Origin: Candidatus Poribacteria bacterium
GTDB lineage: Bacteria > Poribacteria > WGA-4E > GCA-2687025
NCBI GenBank assembly: GCA_027625215.1
Contig: JAQBWJ010000099.1
Coordinates: forward strand, 1 to 7,338
Length of the DNA: 7,338 nt
Direction of reading: 5' to 3'
The position numbers and the translations under genes are program-made. A model generated the notes under the pieces. That model ran no database searches and was not told where the DNA came from. It saw only the letters and a list, made by a program, of their open reading frames with translations. Shown here in pieces: positions 1 through 5,945 of this stretch; position 1 is the first letter of the stretch, and each line of letters opens with the position of its first letter.

Positions 1-1
1 C

Positions 2-451
2 GCGCGGCAGGTGGTCGATCTGGTTGAGGGTTTTCTGCGCGATGCGGTGATCACACGAAACGTTCAGGCATACCTGAGCGTGCTGGACGACGAATTTCAG
101 TATACGTTCGACAACGGCACTCCGACGAATCTGGACGACGACCGCATCTTCAACGCGGAGGAGTACGAACAGGTCGCCGTGTCGCAACTGTTCGACCGAA
201 ACAATCGAGCCAACGTCGCTCTGTCGCCGCCGCGTCGGTTTGAACAGTTGCAACCGGATGTCGCGTCGATCTCGTACGACTACGACATGAACCTCATCGG
301 CAGTTCGAACAATAACCGCCGCATGTCAGGCACGGCGTCGTTTCTGTTGGTGCGGGGCGGCACATCCGGCGATTCGGTCTCATGGCGCATTTTGGAGTGG
401 GTGGACAGCCCCCCTGATCCGCAACGTTGGAGCGTGACTCCACGCAACTAA
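2..451 (+). CDS. NTF2-like/SnoaL-like fold protein, 5' end cut by window edge
   Basis: The reading frame is open from the first bases of the window to a TAA at 449-451. A GTG at position 11 could be read as a start, but the frame continues upstream and no ribosome binding site is visible in the ten bases before it, so I treat the gene as 5'-partial. About 149 residues are seen. They begin with an amphipathic helix (VEGFLRDAVITRN, then AYLSVLDDEFQY), followed by alternating strands and a closing strand with SWRILEWVD near the C-terminus. A helix followed by a curved sheet ending in a Trp-rich strand is typical of NTF2-like/SnoaL/DUF4440 proteins, often small secreted or lipoprotein-like domains of unknown role. 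Any signal peptide would lie outside the window. No catalytic residues can be assigned. The protein ends 22 bases before hisG on the same strand, so co-transcription is plausible. The fold call is moderately supported; the function is unknown. Confidence 0.6.
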   Translation, partial: ARQVVDLVEGFLRDAVITRNVQAYLSVLDDEFQYTFDNGTPTNLDDDRIFNAEEYEQVAVSQLFDRNNRANVALSPPRRFEQLQPDVASISYDYDMNLIGSSNNNRRMSGTASFLLVRGGTSGDSVSWRILEWVDSPPDPQRWSVTPRN

Positions 452-459
452 CACTGACT

Positions 460-467
460 AGGAAAGG
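460..467 (+). promoter_or_regulatory. Ribosome binding site of hisG
   Basis: The purine-rich AGGAAAGG lies six bases before the ATG at 474. It supports that start and shows that hisG can be translated independently of the preceding gene. Confidence 0.6.
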
Positions 468-473
468 CCCACG

Positions 474-1346
474 ATGCCTACGCTGCGTCTCGGCATTCCC
501 AAAGGGAGCCTCCAAGACCCAACGATCCGTCTGTTCGAAAAGGCGGGCTATCGTATTTTCGTTTCCTCGCGCTCGTATACTTTGACATTCGATGCGGAGG
601 AGTTGGAAGGGATGCTGCTGCGTCCGCAGGAGATGGCGCTTTACGTCGAACGTGGACATTTGGACGCTGGAATCGCAGGCAAAGATTGGGTGATGGAGAA
701 CGGCGCCGACATTCATACCGTAACCCAACTGAACTACAACCGCGACACAAGCCGACCTGCCCGTTGGGTTCTCGCCGTGCCGGAGGAATCGCCCATCCGT
801 TCCATTCAGGATGTCGATGGGAAAGTCGTCTATACGGAGCTCGTCGGTTCCGTCAACCGCTGGTTTGGAGAGCACGGCGTTAAAGCGGACGTACGGTTCT
901 CGCACGGGGCGACGGAGGCGAAAGTCCGCTATTTGTGCGACGCGATTGTCGATCTCACGGAAACGGGCAGTTCGATCCGTGCCAACAACCTGCGGATCGT
1001 CGCGGAGATGACGCAGAGTTATCCCGTGCTCGTCGCCAACAAAGACGCATGGACAGACAACTGGAAACGACAAAAGATCGAAGATATCACGATGCTGCTT
1101 CACGGAGCGTTGTCGGCGGAGTTCAAAATCGGGCTCAAACTGAATGCGCCTAAAGAACGACTCGATGACGTGCTCGCCGTGCTGCCCGCGATGAAGGAAC
1201 CGACCGTATCGCCGTTGACCGATCAGGGTTGGGTCGCCATCGAGACGATTGTCGATCAGTGGAAAGTGCGCGATTTGATCCCAGAGCTCCGGCGCGTCGG
1301 GGCGCAGGACTTCATCGAGTACCCGCTCAACAAAGTCATCCCATGA
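474..1346 (+). CDS. hisG: ATP phosphoribosyltransferase, long (HisG_L) form
   Basis: Catalyses the first committed step of histidine synthesis, ATP + PRPP to N1-(5-phosphoribosyl)-ATP, in the cytoplasm. The N-terminus LRLGIPKGSLQDPTIRLF is the family signature, and the PRPP-binding loop DLTETGSSIRANNL is at residues 160-173. At 290 residues, with a C-terminal segment from about 210 to 287 (ending VGAQDFIEYPLNKVIP) that matches the ACT-like HisG_C domain, this is the long form. That form normally needs no HisZ partner and is feedback-inhibited by histidine through the C-terminal domain (family knowledge). The start is fixed by the ribosome binding site at 460-467 and by the conserved N-terminus. 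No other his gene is visible in the window, so the pathway is probably scattered in this genome. The stop codon TGA overlaps an ATG (ATGA) that opens a tiny ORF leading to coaE. Nothing essential appears missing. Confidence 0.96.
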   Translation: MPTLRLGIPKGSLQDPTIRLFEKAGYRIFVSSRSYTLTFDAEELEGMLLRPQEMALYVERGHLDAGIAGKDWVMENGADIHTVTQLNYNRDTSRPARWVLAVPEESPIRSIQDVDGKVVYTELVGSVNRWFGEHGVKADVRFSHGATEAKVRYLCDAIVDLTETGSSIRANNLRIVAEMTQSYPVLVANKDAWTDNWKRQKIEDITMLLHGALSAEFKIGLKLNAPKERLDDVLAVLPAMKEPTVSPLTDQGWVAIETIVDQWKVRDLIPELRRVGAQDFIEYPLNKVIP

Positions 1347-1360
1347 CCTACTCCAGATGA
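1343..1360 (+). other. Five-codon mini-ORF bridging hisG and coaE (possible translational coupling)
   Basis: An ATG at 1343-1345 overlaps the hisG stop (TGA 1344-1346) as ATGA. It reads five codons (MTYSR) and stops at TGA 1358-1360, which overlaps the coaE ATG (1357-1359), again as ATGA. The ten bases between the genes contain no Shine-Dalgarno-like purine run. A ribosome that restarts at the hisG stop would therefore be delivered onto the coaE start. The sequence arrangement is certain; a coupling role is inference, strengthened only by a similar arrangement at 5930-5944. Confidence 0.35.
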
Positions 1361-2007
1361 ACGCACCTCGCAAAAACCCGAACGGGTTGATCGTCGGGCT
1401 GACGGGCGGGATGGCGTGCGGGAAGTCCACCGTCGCGGCGATATGGAAGGAATTGGGCGCTCACGTCATCAGTTCCGACTCGACCGTTCATCGACTCTAC
1501 AACAACTCCGACGTGAGACGGGAAATCCACGAGGCGTTCGGAGACGCGGCGTTTGACGAGAACGGCAATATCGACCGCTCCGCTTTGGGTCGTATTGTCT
1601 TCTCAGACGAATTGAAACGCCAACGCCTGATGGCGATCCTTCATCCGCGCACGCTCGCCATCCACATCGATGAATCGAACGCCTACTTGGACGCCCAACC
1701 GAACGGGATCGTCGTCATCGACTCGCCCTTGCTGTTCGAGGCGGGGTTGGATCGCCATTGCGACGTCGCCGTGACCGTCGGGGCGACGCGCGAAACACAA
1801 ATCGCGCGTGCGATGACGCGAGCGATTCAACAAGGGCGAACGCTTTCGCGGGAGGATGTAGAACGTCGAATTGCGACGCAGATGCCTCTCAGTGAGAAAC
1901 AATCACGCGCGACCTTCGTGATTGAGAACGACGGATCGCTCGATGAACTCCGAGTCCAAGCGGAATCGGTTTGGATCAAACTGCGACGGCTCGCCTCTCC
2001 CGTCTAA
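1357..2007 (+). CDS. coaE: Dephospho-CoA kinase
   Basis: Carries out the last step of coenzyme A synthesis, ATP-dependent phosphorylation of the 3'-hydroxyl of dephospho-CoA, in the cytoplasm. It has a Walker A P-loop GGMACGKST at residues 17-25, the ILHPRT substrate-side motif at 94-99, VIDSPLLFEAGLD at 120-132, and the lid/helical region RAMTRAIQQGRTLSREDVERR around 151-171. The ATFVIENDGS segment at 185-194 is the usual nucleotide-contacting end of this P-loop kinase family. At 216 residues it is of normal length. In the 'DAD' motif after strand 2 the first Asp is Ser (ISSD, residues 38-41), while the second Asp, D41, is kept. The ATG at 1357 has no recognisable ribosome binding site and follows hisG by ten bases, so translation probably depends on hisG. 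The next in-frame candidate, a TTG at 1387, is too close to the P-loop to be preferred. Linkage with hisG is not a usual arrangement. Confidence 0.95.
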   Translation: MNAPRKNPNGLIVGLTGGMACGKSTVAAIWKELGAHVISSDSTVHRLYNNSDVRREIHEAFGDAAFDENGNIDRSALGRIVFSDELKRQRLMAILHPRTLAIHIDESNAYLDAQPNGIVVIDSPLLFEAGLDRHCDVAVTVGATRETQIARAMTRAIQQGRTLSREDVERRIATQMPLSEKQSRATFVIENDGSLDELRVQAESVWIKLRRLASPV

Positions 2008-2028
2008 ATATAACCCTCTCTCAAACCG

Positions 2029-2057
2029 TTGTGATCTCCGCGCAAGTTAAGCACAAT
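2029..2057 (+). promoter_or_regulatory. Weak candidate promoter ahead of the dipeptidase gene
   Basis: In the 84-base gap after coaE, TTGTGA (2029-2034) and CACAAT (2052-2057) are separated by 17 bases, each matching the sigma-70 consensus at four of six positions. The TTGTG and CACAA parts also form a five-base inverted repeat. This is the largest gap in the + strand gene run, the natural place for a second transcription start, but the match is poor and could be chance. Confidence 0.2.
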
Positions 2058-2077
2058 CTCCCTCAACCGCACACGCT

Positions 2078-2082
2078 AGGGG
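2078..2082 (+). promoter_or_regulatory. Ribosome binding site of the M19 peptidase gene
   Basis: AGGGG lies nine bases before the ATG at 2092. It supports this start, which also places the conserved metal-binding DAHLDL motif at the extreme N-terminus, as expected for cytoplasmic members of the family. Confidence 0.5.
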
Positions 2083-2091
2083 CGAACCTCC

Positions 2092-3150
2092 ATGCTGCTG
2101 TTCGACGCGCACCTCGACCTATCGATGAACGCCCTCAACTGGAACCGCAACCTCGAACTGAGCGCGCATAAAATCCGCGAAATCGAAGCAAACATGACGG
2201 AGAAGGGACGCGCCACCGGGACGACGGCGTTCCCGGACATGCGTCGCGGCAAAGTCTTCATGTCGGTCGCAACGGTGATCTCCCGCACGGCTCGACCGAA
2301 CAGCCCCGCGACAGGCTCGGCGACTCAGGAAATTTCCTACGGACACGCGCAGGGACAACTCGCCTATTACCGCGTCCTAGAGTCGCAAGGCAAGTTGCGG
2401 ATCATCACAACCTCCGCCGATCTGAATGCCCACCTTGCCGATTGGACATCGCGCGGCGACGAGGCTCCGCTGGGGATTATCCTCAGCATGGAGGGAGCCG
2501 ACCCGATTGTGTCGCCGGATCAGGTCGAATCGTGGTGGGATGATGGGTTGCGCGCCGTCGGACTGTCGCACTACGGCGTGAGCGCCTACGCAAACGGCAC
2601 GGGTATGGAAGGCGGTTTGACAGAGCTCGGCATCCCGATTCTCAACGAGATGGAACGGGTCGGGATGATCCTCGACACGACACATCTCGCAGACTTGGCT
2701 TTTTGGGAAGCGTTGGAACATTTTGGCGGACGGGTGCTGGCGAGTCATCAAAACAGTCGAACGTTGGTTCCCGGCGGGCGTCAGTTCACCGATGAGCAGA
2801 TGAAGGCGGTCATCGAGCGGGACGGGGTAATCGGCGCGGCGTTGGACGCATGGATGCTCTACCCAAACTGGATAAAGGAACGCACATCGCCGGAAGTGCT
2901 AACTCTAGAAGCGGTCGCCGACCAGATCGACTACGTCTGTCAGTTAGCGGGCAACGTTCGTCACAGCGGAATCGGCAGCGACCTCGACGGCGGCTATGGC
3001 AAGGAACAAACACCTCACGACCTTGACACGATTGCCGACTTGCAGATAATCGCCGACCTGCTGCGGAAACGTGGGTACTCCGAGTCGGACGTGGAAGCCG
3101 TGATGTATCGGAACTGGATTCGGTTCTTCACGGAAGCGCTCGGCGATTAA
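2092..3150 (+). CDS. M19 family (renal/membrane dipeptidase-type) metallopeptidase
   Basis: A zinc-dependent amidohydrolase-fold enzyme of peptidase family M19, which typically hydrolyses dipeptides, often with a D-residue at the C-terminal position. All expected metal ligands are visible: H7 and D9 (DAHLDL), the bridging E134 (LSMEGADP), H198 (DTTHLAD) and H219 (ASHQNSR). GIGSDLDGG (residues 293-301) contains D297, matching the catalytic-site Asp of the family, and R230 sits where the substrate-binding Arg of renal dipeptidase is expected. At 352 residues the length is typical. There is no signal peptide or membrane anchor, so a cytoplasmic location is inferred, unlike the GPI-anchored mammalian enzyme. 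It precedes the MDR oxidoreductase by 32 bases and may start a separate transcript after the 84-base gap. The substrate is unknown: peptidoglycan-derived D-amino-acid dipeptides, ordinary dipeptides and related amides are all possible. Confidence 0.93.
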   Translation: MLLFDAHLDLSMNALNWNRNLELSAHKIREIEANMTEKGRATGTTAFPDMRRGKVFMSVATVISRTARPNSPATGSATQEISYGHAQGQLAYYRVLESQGKLRIITTSADLNAHLADWTSRGDEAPLGIILSMEGADPIVSPDQVESWWDDGLRAVGLSHYGVSAYANGTGMEGGLTELGIPILNEMERVGMILDTTHLADLAFWEALEHFGGRVLASHQNSRTLVPGGRQFTDEQMKAVIERDGVIGAALDAWMLYPNWIKERTSPEVLTLEAVADQIDYVCQLAGNVRHSGIGSDLDGGYGKEQTPHDLDTIADLQIIADLLRKRGYSESDVEAVMYRNWIRFFTEALGD

Positions 3151-3167
3151 CCGAAGTCGCGTATCAG

Positions 3168-3176
3168 TAAAGGAGA
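3168..3176 (+). promoter_or_regulatory. Strong ribosome binding site of the MDR oxidoreductase gene
   Basis: TAAAGGAGA, with the core AAGGAG at 3170-3175, lies seven bases before the ATG at 3183. It is the closest match to the Shine-Dalgarno consensus in the window, suggesting strong translation of this gene. Confidence 0.7.
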
Positions 3177-3182
3177 GACAAG

Positions 3183-4214
3183 ATGCCACTTGAGTTGGTT
3201 GCAACCGCCCCACGCACGCCTGTTTTGCGCGAATACGAAGAACGCGCGCTCAACCCGAACGAAGTCCGCGTGAAGTCGGAGTACGGCGCGTTCAAGCACG
3301 GAACGGAACTGATCGAGTATCGCGGGGAAAGCCCGTTCGTGAGGGAAGACTACGACGGCGAATGGCAGATGTTCGTTGAGCGGAAGACGGAGCGTTCGCG
3401 CTTCCCGATGGGACTCGGCAACATGACGGTCGGCATCGTGACGGAGATCGGCGGCGAGGTGTCGAAACTGAAGGTCGGCGACCGGGTATACCGCCACACC
3501 GGGTTCCGCGAAATGCACGTTTGGAGCGAGAATACGCCGAAACTCCCCGACGGGATGAGTTGGGAAGCGATGACCTGTCACGACCCGTTGTCGTTTGCGA
3601 TTGCGGCGCTCCGAGACGGGCAAGTGCGGCTCGGCGATGCGGTGGCGGTGTTCGGTCTGGGCGCGATTGGACTGATGATCGCTCAGTGCGCTCGGCTGCA
3701 AGGAGCCGAACTCGTCGTCGTGGTCGATCCGATCCTGAAACGGCGCGAACTCGCCTTGAAACACGGCGCAGACGAGGCACTCGATCCGACCGCCTGCGAC
3801 GCCGGAGCCGAACTCCGCAAGCTGACGAACAAGCGGGGCGTCGATGTCTCCATCGAAGTGAGCGGCAACTACCGCGCGATGCAGCAAGCGATTCGCGGCG
3901 TCGCGTTCGGTGGGAATGTCGTCGCCGTCGCCTATCCGAGCGAGTGCAAAGGCGGTCTGAACTTCGGGCGCGAGGCGCATTTCAATATACCCAACCTCAT
4001 CTTCGCGCGCGGGTGCAGCGACCCGAACCGCGATCATCCGCGTTGGTCGTGGCGGCGACTGGAGGAAACGGCGTGGCGGATGCTCGAAAACGGCATGATG
4101 AACACGGAAGGCATCGTCGATCCGATCATCCCGTTCGCCGAGTCCGCCGAAGGGTTCAAGCACTACGCGGACGAGCATCCGGAAGACAGCGTGAAGTTGG
4201 GCGTCAAGTTCTGA
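3183..4214 (+). CDS. Medium-chain dehydrogenase/reductase (MDR) family oxidoreductase lacking the classic zinc sites
   Basis: An NAD(P)-dependent oxidoreductase of the alcohol dehydrogenase superfamily. The N-terminal GroES-like domain covers roughly residues 1-140 and the Rossmann domain about 150-290. The nucleotide-binding motif GLGAIG is at 158-163 and an Asp (D182, VVVVDP) closes the second strand, which favours NAD over NADP (inference). The usual catalytic zinc ligands are absent: where zinc ADHs have C-G-T/S-D this protein has FKHGTE (37-42), and where they have G-H-E it has GNM (79-81). The four-Cys structural zinc lobe is also missing; the five cysteines (132, 168, 205, 255, 278) are scattered. 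MTCHDPLSFAI at 130-140 aligns with the third-ligand region. It is therefore an MDR reductase or dehydrogenase that probably works without zinc. It sits 22 bases upstream of the PhyH dioxygenase gene, suggesting linked use. The specific substrate is unknown, and 'zinc-binding dehydrogenase' would be misleading as a name. Confidence 0.88.
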   Translation: MPLELVATAPRTPVLREYEERALNPNEVRVKSEYGAFKHGTELIEYRGESPFVREDYDGEWQMFVERKTERSRFPMGLGNMTVGIVTEIGGEVSKLKVGDRVYRHTGFREMHVWSENTPKLPDGMSWEAMTCHDPLSFAIAALRDGQVRLGDAVAVFGLGAIGLMIAQCARLQGAELVVVVDPILKRRELALKHGADEALDPTACDAGAELRKLTNKRGVDVSIEVSGNYRAMQQAIRGVAFGGNVVAVAYPSECKGGLNFGREAHFNIPNLIFARGCSDPNRDHPRWSWRRLEETAWRMLENGMMNTEGIVDPIIPFAESAEGFKHYADEHPEDSVKLGVKF

Positions 4215-4224
4215 CAATTATCGA

Positions 4225-4230
4225 ACGGAG
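4225..4230 (+). promoter_or_regulatory. Ribosome binding site of the PhyH gene
   Basis: ACGGAG lies six bases before the ATG at 4237 within the 22-base gap after the MDR gene. It supports the chosen start and independent ribosome loading within a shared transcript. Confidence 0.55.
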
Positions 4231-4236
4231 ATCACG

Positions 4237-4959
4237 ATGGCAGCAACGAAAGCCGATGTGACGCACTATCAAGACGAGGGGTTCGTCGTCCTCAAGGGAC
4301 TGTTCACCCCCGACGAAGCGGCGCAGATGCGCGACCATTACATGGCGCTTCGGGCGGAAGGTCCGAAACCCGGCGACTTCGGCGGCACAAAAGACCAACC
4401 GGACGACCCAACCCACCAATACCCGCGCATGATCCAGATGCACAAGTGGGACAAACTCTCCGAGCAGTGGGCGACCGACCCGCGCATCATCGAGTCGGCG
4501 AGCGCGTTGATGGACGACCCGGCGGTGATGATCCAGACGATGATCTACTTCAAACCGCCCGGCGGACGCGGGCAGGGCATCCATCAAGACGAACAGTACA
4601 TCACGATGGACCCACTCGTCGGCGTCTGGGTCGCGCTGGACAAGTCGGACAAAGAGGTTGGGCAGATGGTCGTCGTGCCGCGATCGCACCAAGTCGGCAT
4701 GTTGAAGGTGCAGGAGGCGGACACAAGCGTCTCCTTCACGGAGGCGGAAGCGATTGTGCCGGACGGGTTCGAGGTCGTCGGCGTCGATATGGAGCCGGGC
4801 GACACGCTCTTCTTTCACGGTCGATGCGTGCACGGCTCGTACGCAAACGTGACGAAAGATCGTTGGCGTCGGAGTTTCATCTGTCATTACATTGGCGAAA
4901 ACGCGAAGAAGTTCGAGCCGGAAAAGGGAACGCACGTCTCGCACGTCAAGGCGAAATAG
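4237..4959 (+). CDS. Phytanoyl-CoA dioxygenase (PhyH) family Fe(II)/2-oxoglutarate oxygenase
   Basis: A non-heme iron oxygenase of the PhyH family: it uses O2 and 2-oxoglutarate to hydroxylate a substrate, releasing succinate and CO2. The start of the fold is the typical YQDEGFVVLKGLFTPDEA (residues 11-28). The iron-binding triad is complete: H116 and D118 (GIHQDEQY), with distal H199 (CVHGSYAN). R211 in RWRRSFICHYI fits the 2-oxoglutarate carboxylate-binding Arg and resembles the matching segment of human PHYH. The AL at 133-134 and the PRSHQVG turn at 148-154 are also usual for the family. At 240 residues it is a compact bacterial member with no signal peptide, so probably cytoplasmic. Bacterial PhyH proteins act on very varied small molecules (ectoine, halogenated or phosphonate compounds, secondary metabolites), so the phytanoyl-CoA name does not give the substrate here. 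Its close position after the MDR oxidoreductase suggests consecutive reactions. The stop codon lies 5 bases from that of the convergent ROK gene. Confidence 0.9.
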   Translation: MAATKADVTHYQDEGFVVLKGLFTPDEAAQMRDHYMALRAEGPKPGDFGGTKDQPDDPTHQYPRMIQMHKWDKLSEQWATDPRIIESASALMDDPAVMIQTMIYFKPPGGRGQGIHQDEQYITMDPLVGVWVALDKSDKEVGQMVVVPRSHQVGMLKVQEADTSVSFTEAEAIVPDGFEVVGVDMEPGDTLFFHGRCVHGSYANVTKDRWRRSFICHYIGENAKKFEPEKGTHVSHVKAK

Positions 4960-4964
4960 TACCT

Positions 4965-5933
4965 TCAGCCCTCGAAGACAAGCGCAATGGCGGCGATGTC
5001 TCCGACCCGATCGCCCAATGCGGCGGGAAGAATCTGCGCGAGTTGACCGGAGCGGTCAACCGCGAACCGTCGGACTTCTTCCCGCAGCGGTTCGAGGAAC
5101 AGGTTGCCCGCCGCCGTCGCCACCGTGCCGAGCACGACGACTTCAGGGTTCAACAGGCTGACGGCGTTCGCAATGCCCCAGCCCATGTACCTCGCCGTCT
5201 CGCGGAAGTGATCGAGACAGAAGCGGTTGCCGCGTTGCGCGCCGTCGAGGAGATGCTCGGTTCGGAGTTCGTTCAACGCGACGCCCGCGTGATCAAGCAG
5301 GTCGCCGCCACTCATCCCCGCTCGGAGTTTTTCTTGAGCGCGGCGAGCAATAGAGGGACCGGAGCAAAACGCCTCCAAACAACCGCGCTTCCCACAGCCG
5401 CATGGCGGTCCGTCGGGAACGAGGCAGGTGTGACCGATTTCGCCCGCCGAATCGTTCGCGCCTCGAATCAATCTGCCGTCCGACACGATACCGCCCCCGA
5501 TGCCCGTTCCCATCGTCAGATAGAGGACATGGTTGAACCCGCGTCCCGCGCCAAACCGCCATTCCGCCAGGGCCGTTGCGTTGGCGTCGTTATCGATCTC
5601 GATGCGAACGTTCGGGAATGCCGATTCGAGTTTGCGCCGCAGCGGAACTCCTTCCCAGCCCGGCAAGTTCGGGACAGACCCACTGACGCCGTTCCTCGTA
5701 TCGAATAACCCACCGAAACTGACCCCAAGCCCCTTCGTGTCCTGCGGGGCGATTCCAGCCTTCGATGCGACGGCGTTCACCATCCCAATCAAGTCGGTGA
5801 TGATCGGGTCGGGTCCGCGCGCGGAGTCGGTAGGACGGCGTTCTTTGTGAAGGATCGCGCCGTGTTCATCTGCGACAACCGCCGCTAGTTTCGTCCCGCC
5901 CACGTCGAGTCCAAGATAGGTCGGTTCGCTCAT
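4965..5933 (-). CDS. ROK family sugar kinase (glucokinase-like)
   Basis: A cytoplasmic ATP-dependent sugar kinase of the ROK family. The N-terminal phosphate-binding motif LGLDVGGTK is at residues 7-15, and DNDANATALAEW (114-125) contains D116, the expected catalytic base. MGTGIGGGI is at 141-149. The second ROK signature is intact: EIGH (165-168) followed by CGCGKRGCLE (178-187), giving zinc ligands H168, C178, C180 and C185. The protein starts directly with the kinase domain, with no helix-turn-helix, so it is a kinase rather than an NagC/XylR-type repressor. At 322 residues the length is normal. The start is fixed because the next codon triplets upstream in frame contain no start before the MATE stop codon. 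That start has at best a weak GGA, and a four-codon mini-ORF from the MATE stop runs into it, so translation is probably coupled to the MATE gene. Glucose, an N-acetylated hexosamine or another hexose could be the substrate. Confidence 0.92.
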   Translation of the reverse strand: MSEPTYLGLDVGGTKLAAVVADEHGAILHKERRPTDSARGPDPIITDLIGMVNAVASKAGIAPQDTKGLGVSFGGLFDTRNGVSGSVPNLPGWEGVPLRRKLESAFPNVRIEIDNDANATALAEWRFGAGRGFNHVLYLTMGTGIGGGIVSDGRLIRGANDSAGEIGHTCLVPDGPPCGCGKRGCLEAFCSGPSIARRAQEKLRAGMSGGDLLDHAGVALNELRTEHLLDGAQRGNRFCLDHFRETARYMGWGIANAVSLLNPEVVVLGTVATAAGNLFLEPLREEVRRFAVDRSGQLAQILPAALGDRVGDIAAIALVFEG

Positions 5934-5944
5934 TGAAAGTCCAT
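5930..5944 (-). other. Four-codon mini-ORF bridging the MATE and ROK genes (possible translational coupling)
   Basis: On the - strand an ATG at 5944-5942 begins one base after the MATE stop TGA (5948-5946), reads four codons (MDFQ) and ends at TGA 5932-5930, which overlaps the ROK start ATG (5933-5931) as ATGA. The only Shine-Dalgarno-like element is a GGA within the mini-ORF, six bases from the ROK start. The arrangement repeats that between hisG and coaE. The sequence is certain; function as a stop-restart relay is inference. Confidence 0.35.
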
Positions 5945-5945
5945 T

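Noticed and set aside
11..13. GTG at position 11 as the true start of the first gene
   Set aside because: The frame stays open to the window edge, no ribosome binding site is seen in the ten bases available, and the NTF2-like domain would begin with no leader, so truncation by the window is more likely.
294..1430. A 378-codon open frame on the - strand opposite hisG
   Set aside because: It is antisense to a clear hisG with all family motifs, shows no recognisable domain, is rich in Arg, His and Pro as GC-rich shadow frames are, and runs across the hisG/coaE boundary.
2031..2283. The nine-mer GTGATCTCC at 2031-2039 and 2275-2283, with its reverse complement at 4228-4236
   Set aside because: Shared nine-mers are expected by chance among the many possible pairs in a window of this size, and the copies lie in unrelated contexts (a gap, a coding region and near a ribosome binding site).
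3147..4217. A 356-codon open frame on the - strand covering the whole MDR gene
   Set aside because: The MDR protein has a complete Rossmann motif and a strong ribosome binding site, while the antisense product has a low-complexity Arg/His/Asp-rich composition and no family match. It stays open because the sense gene rarely uses the codons that would give antisense stops.
4204..4944. A 246-codon open frame on the - strand opposite PhyH
   Set aside because: It is a shadow of the PhyH gene, with Arg/Val/His-rich composition and no motif; the sense strand carries the intact iron-binding triad.
4932..4947. Repeated GCACGTC at the end of PhyH, considered as a terminator stem
   Set aside because: ACGT is self-complementary, but the stem would be only four pairs with mismatched flanks and no T-run after it; the repeat also simply encodes two similar His-Val pairs.
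4446..5708. A 420-codon + strand open frame across the end of PhyH and most of the ROK gene
   Set aside because: It overlaps two well-supported genes in other frames, and its translation is Arg-rich with no recognisable fold.
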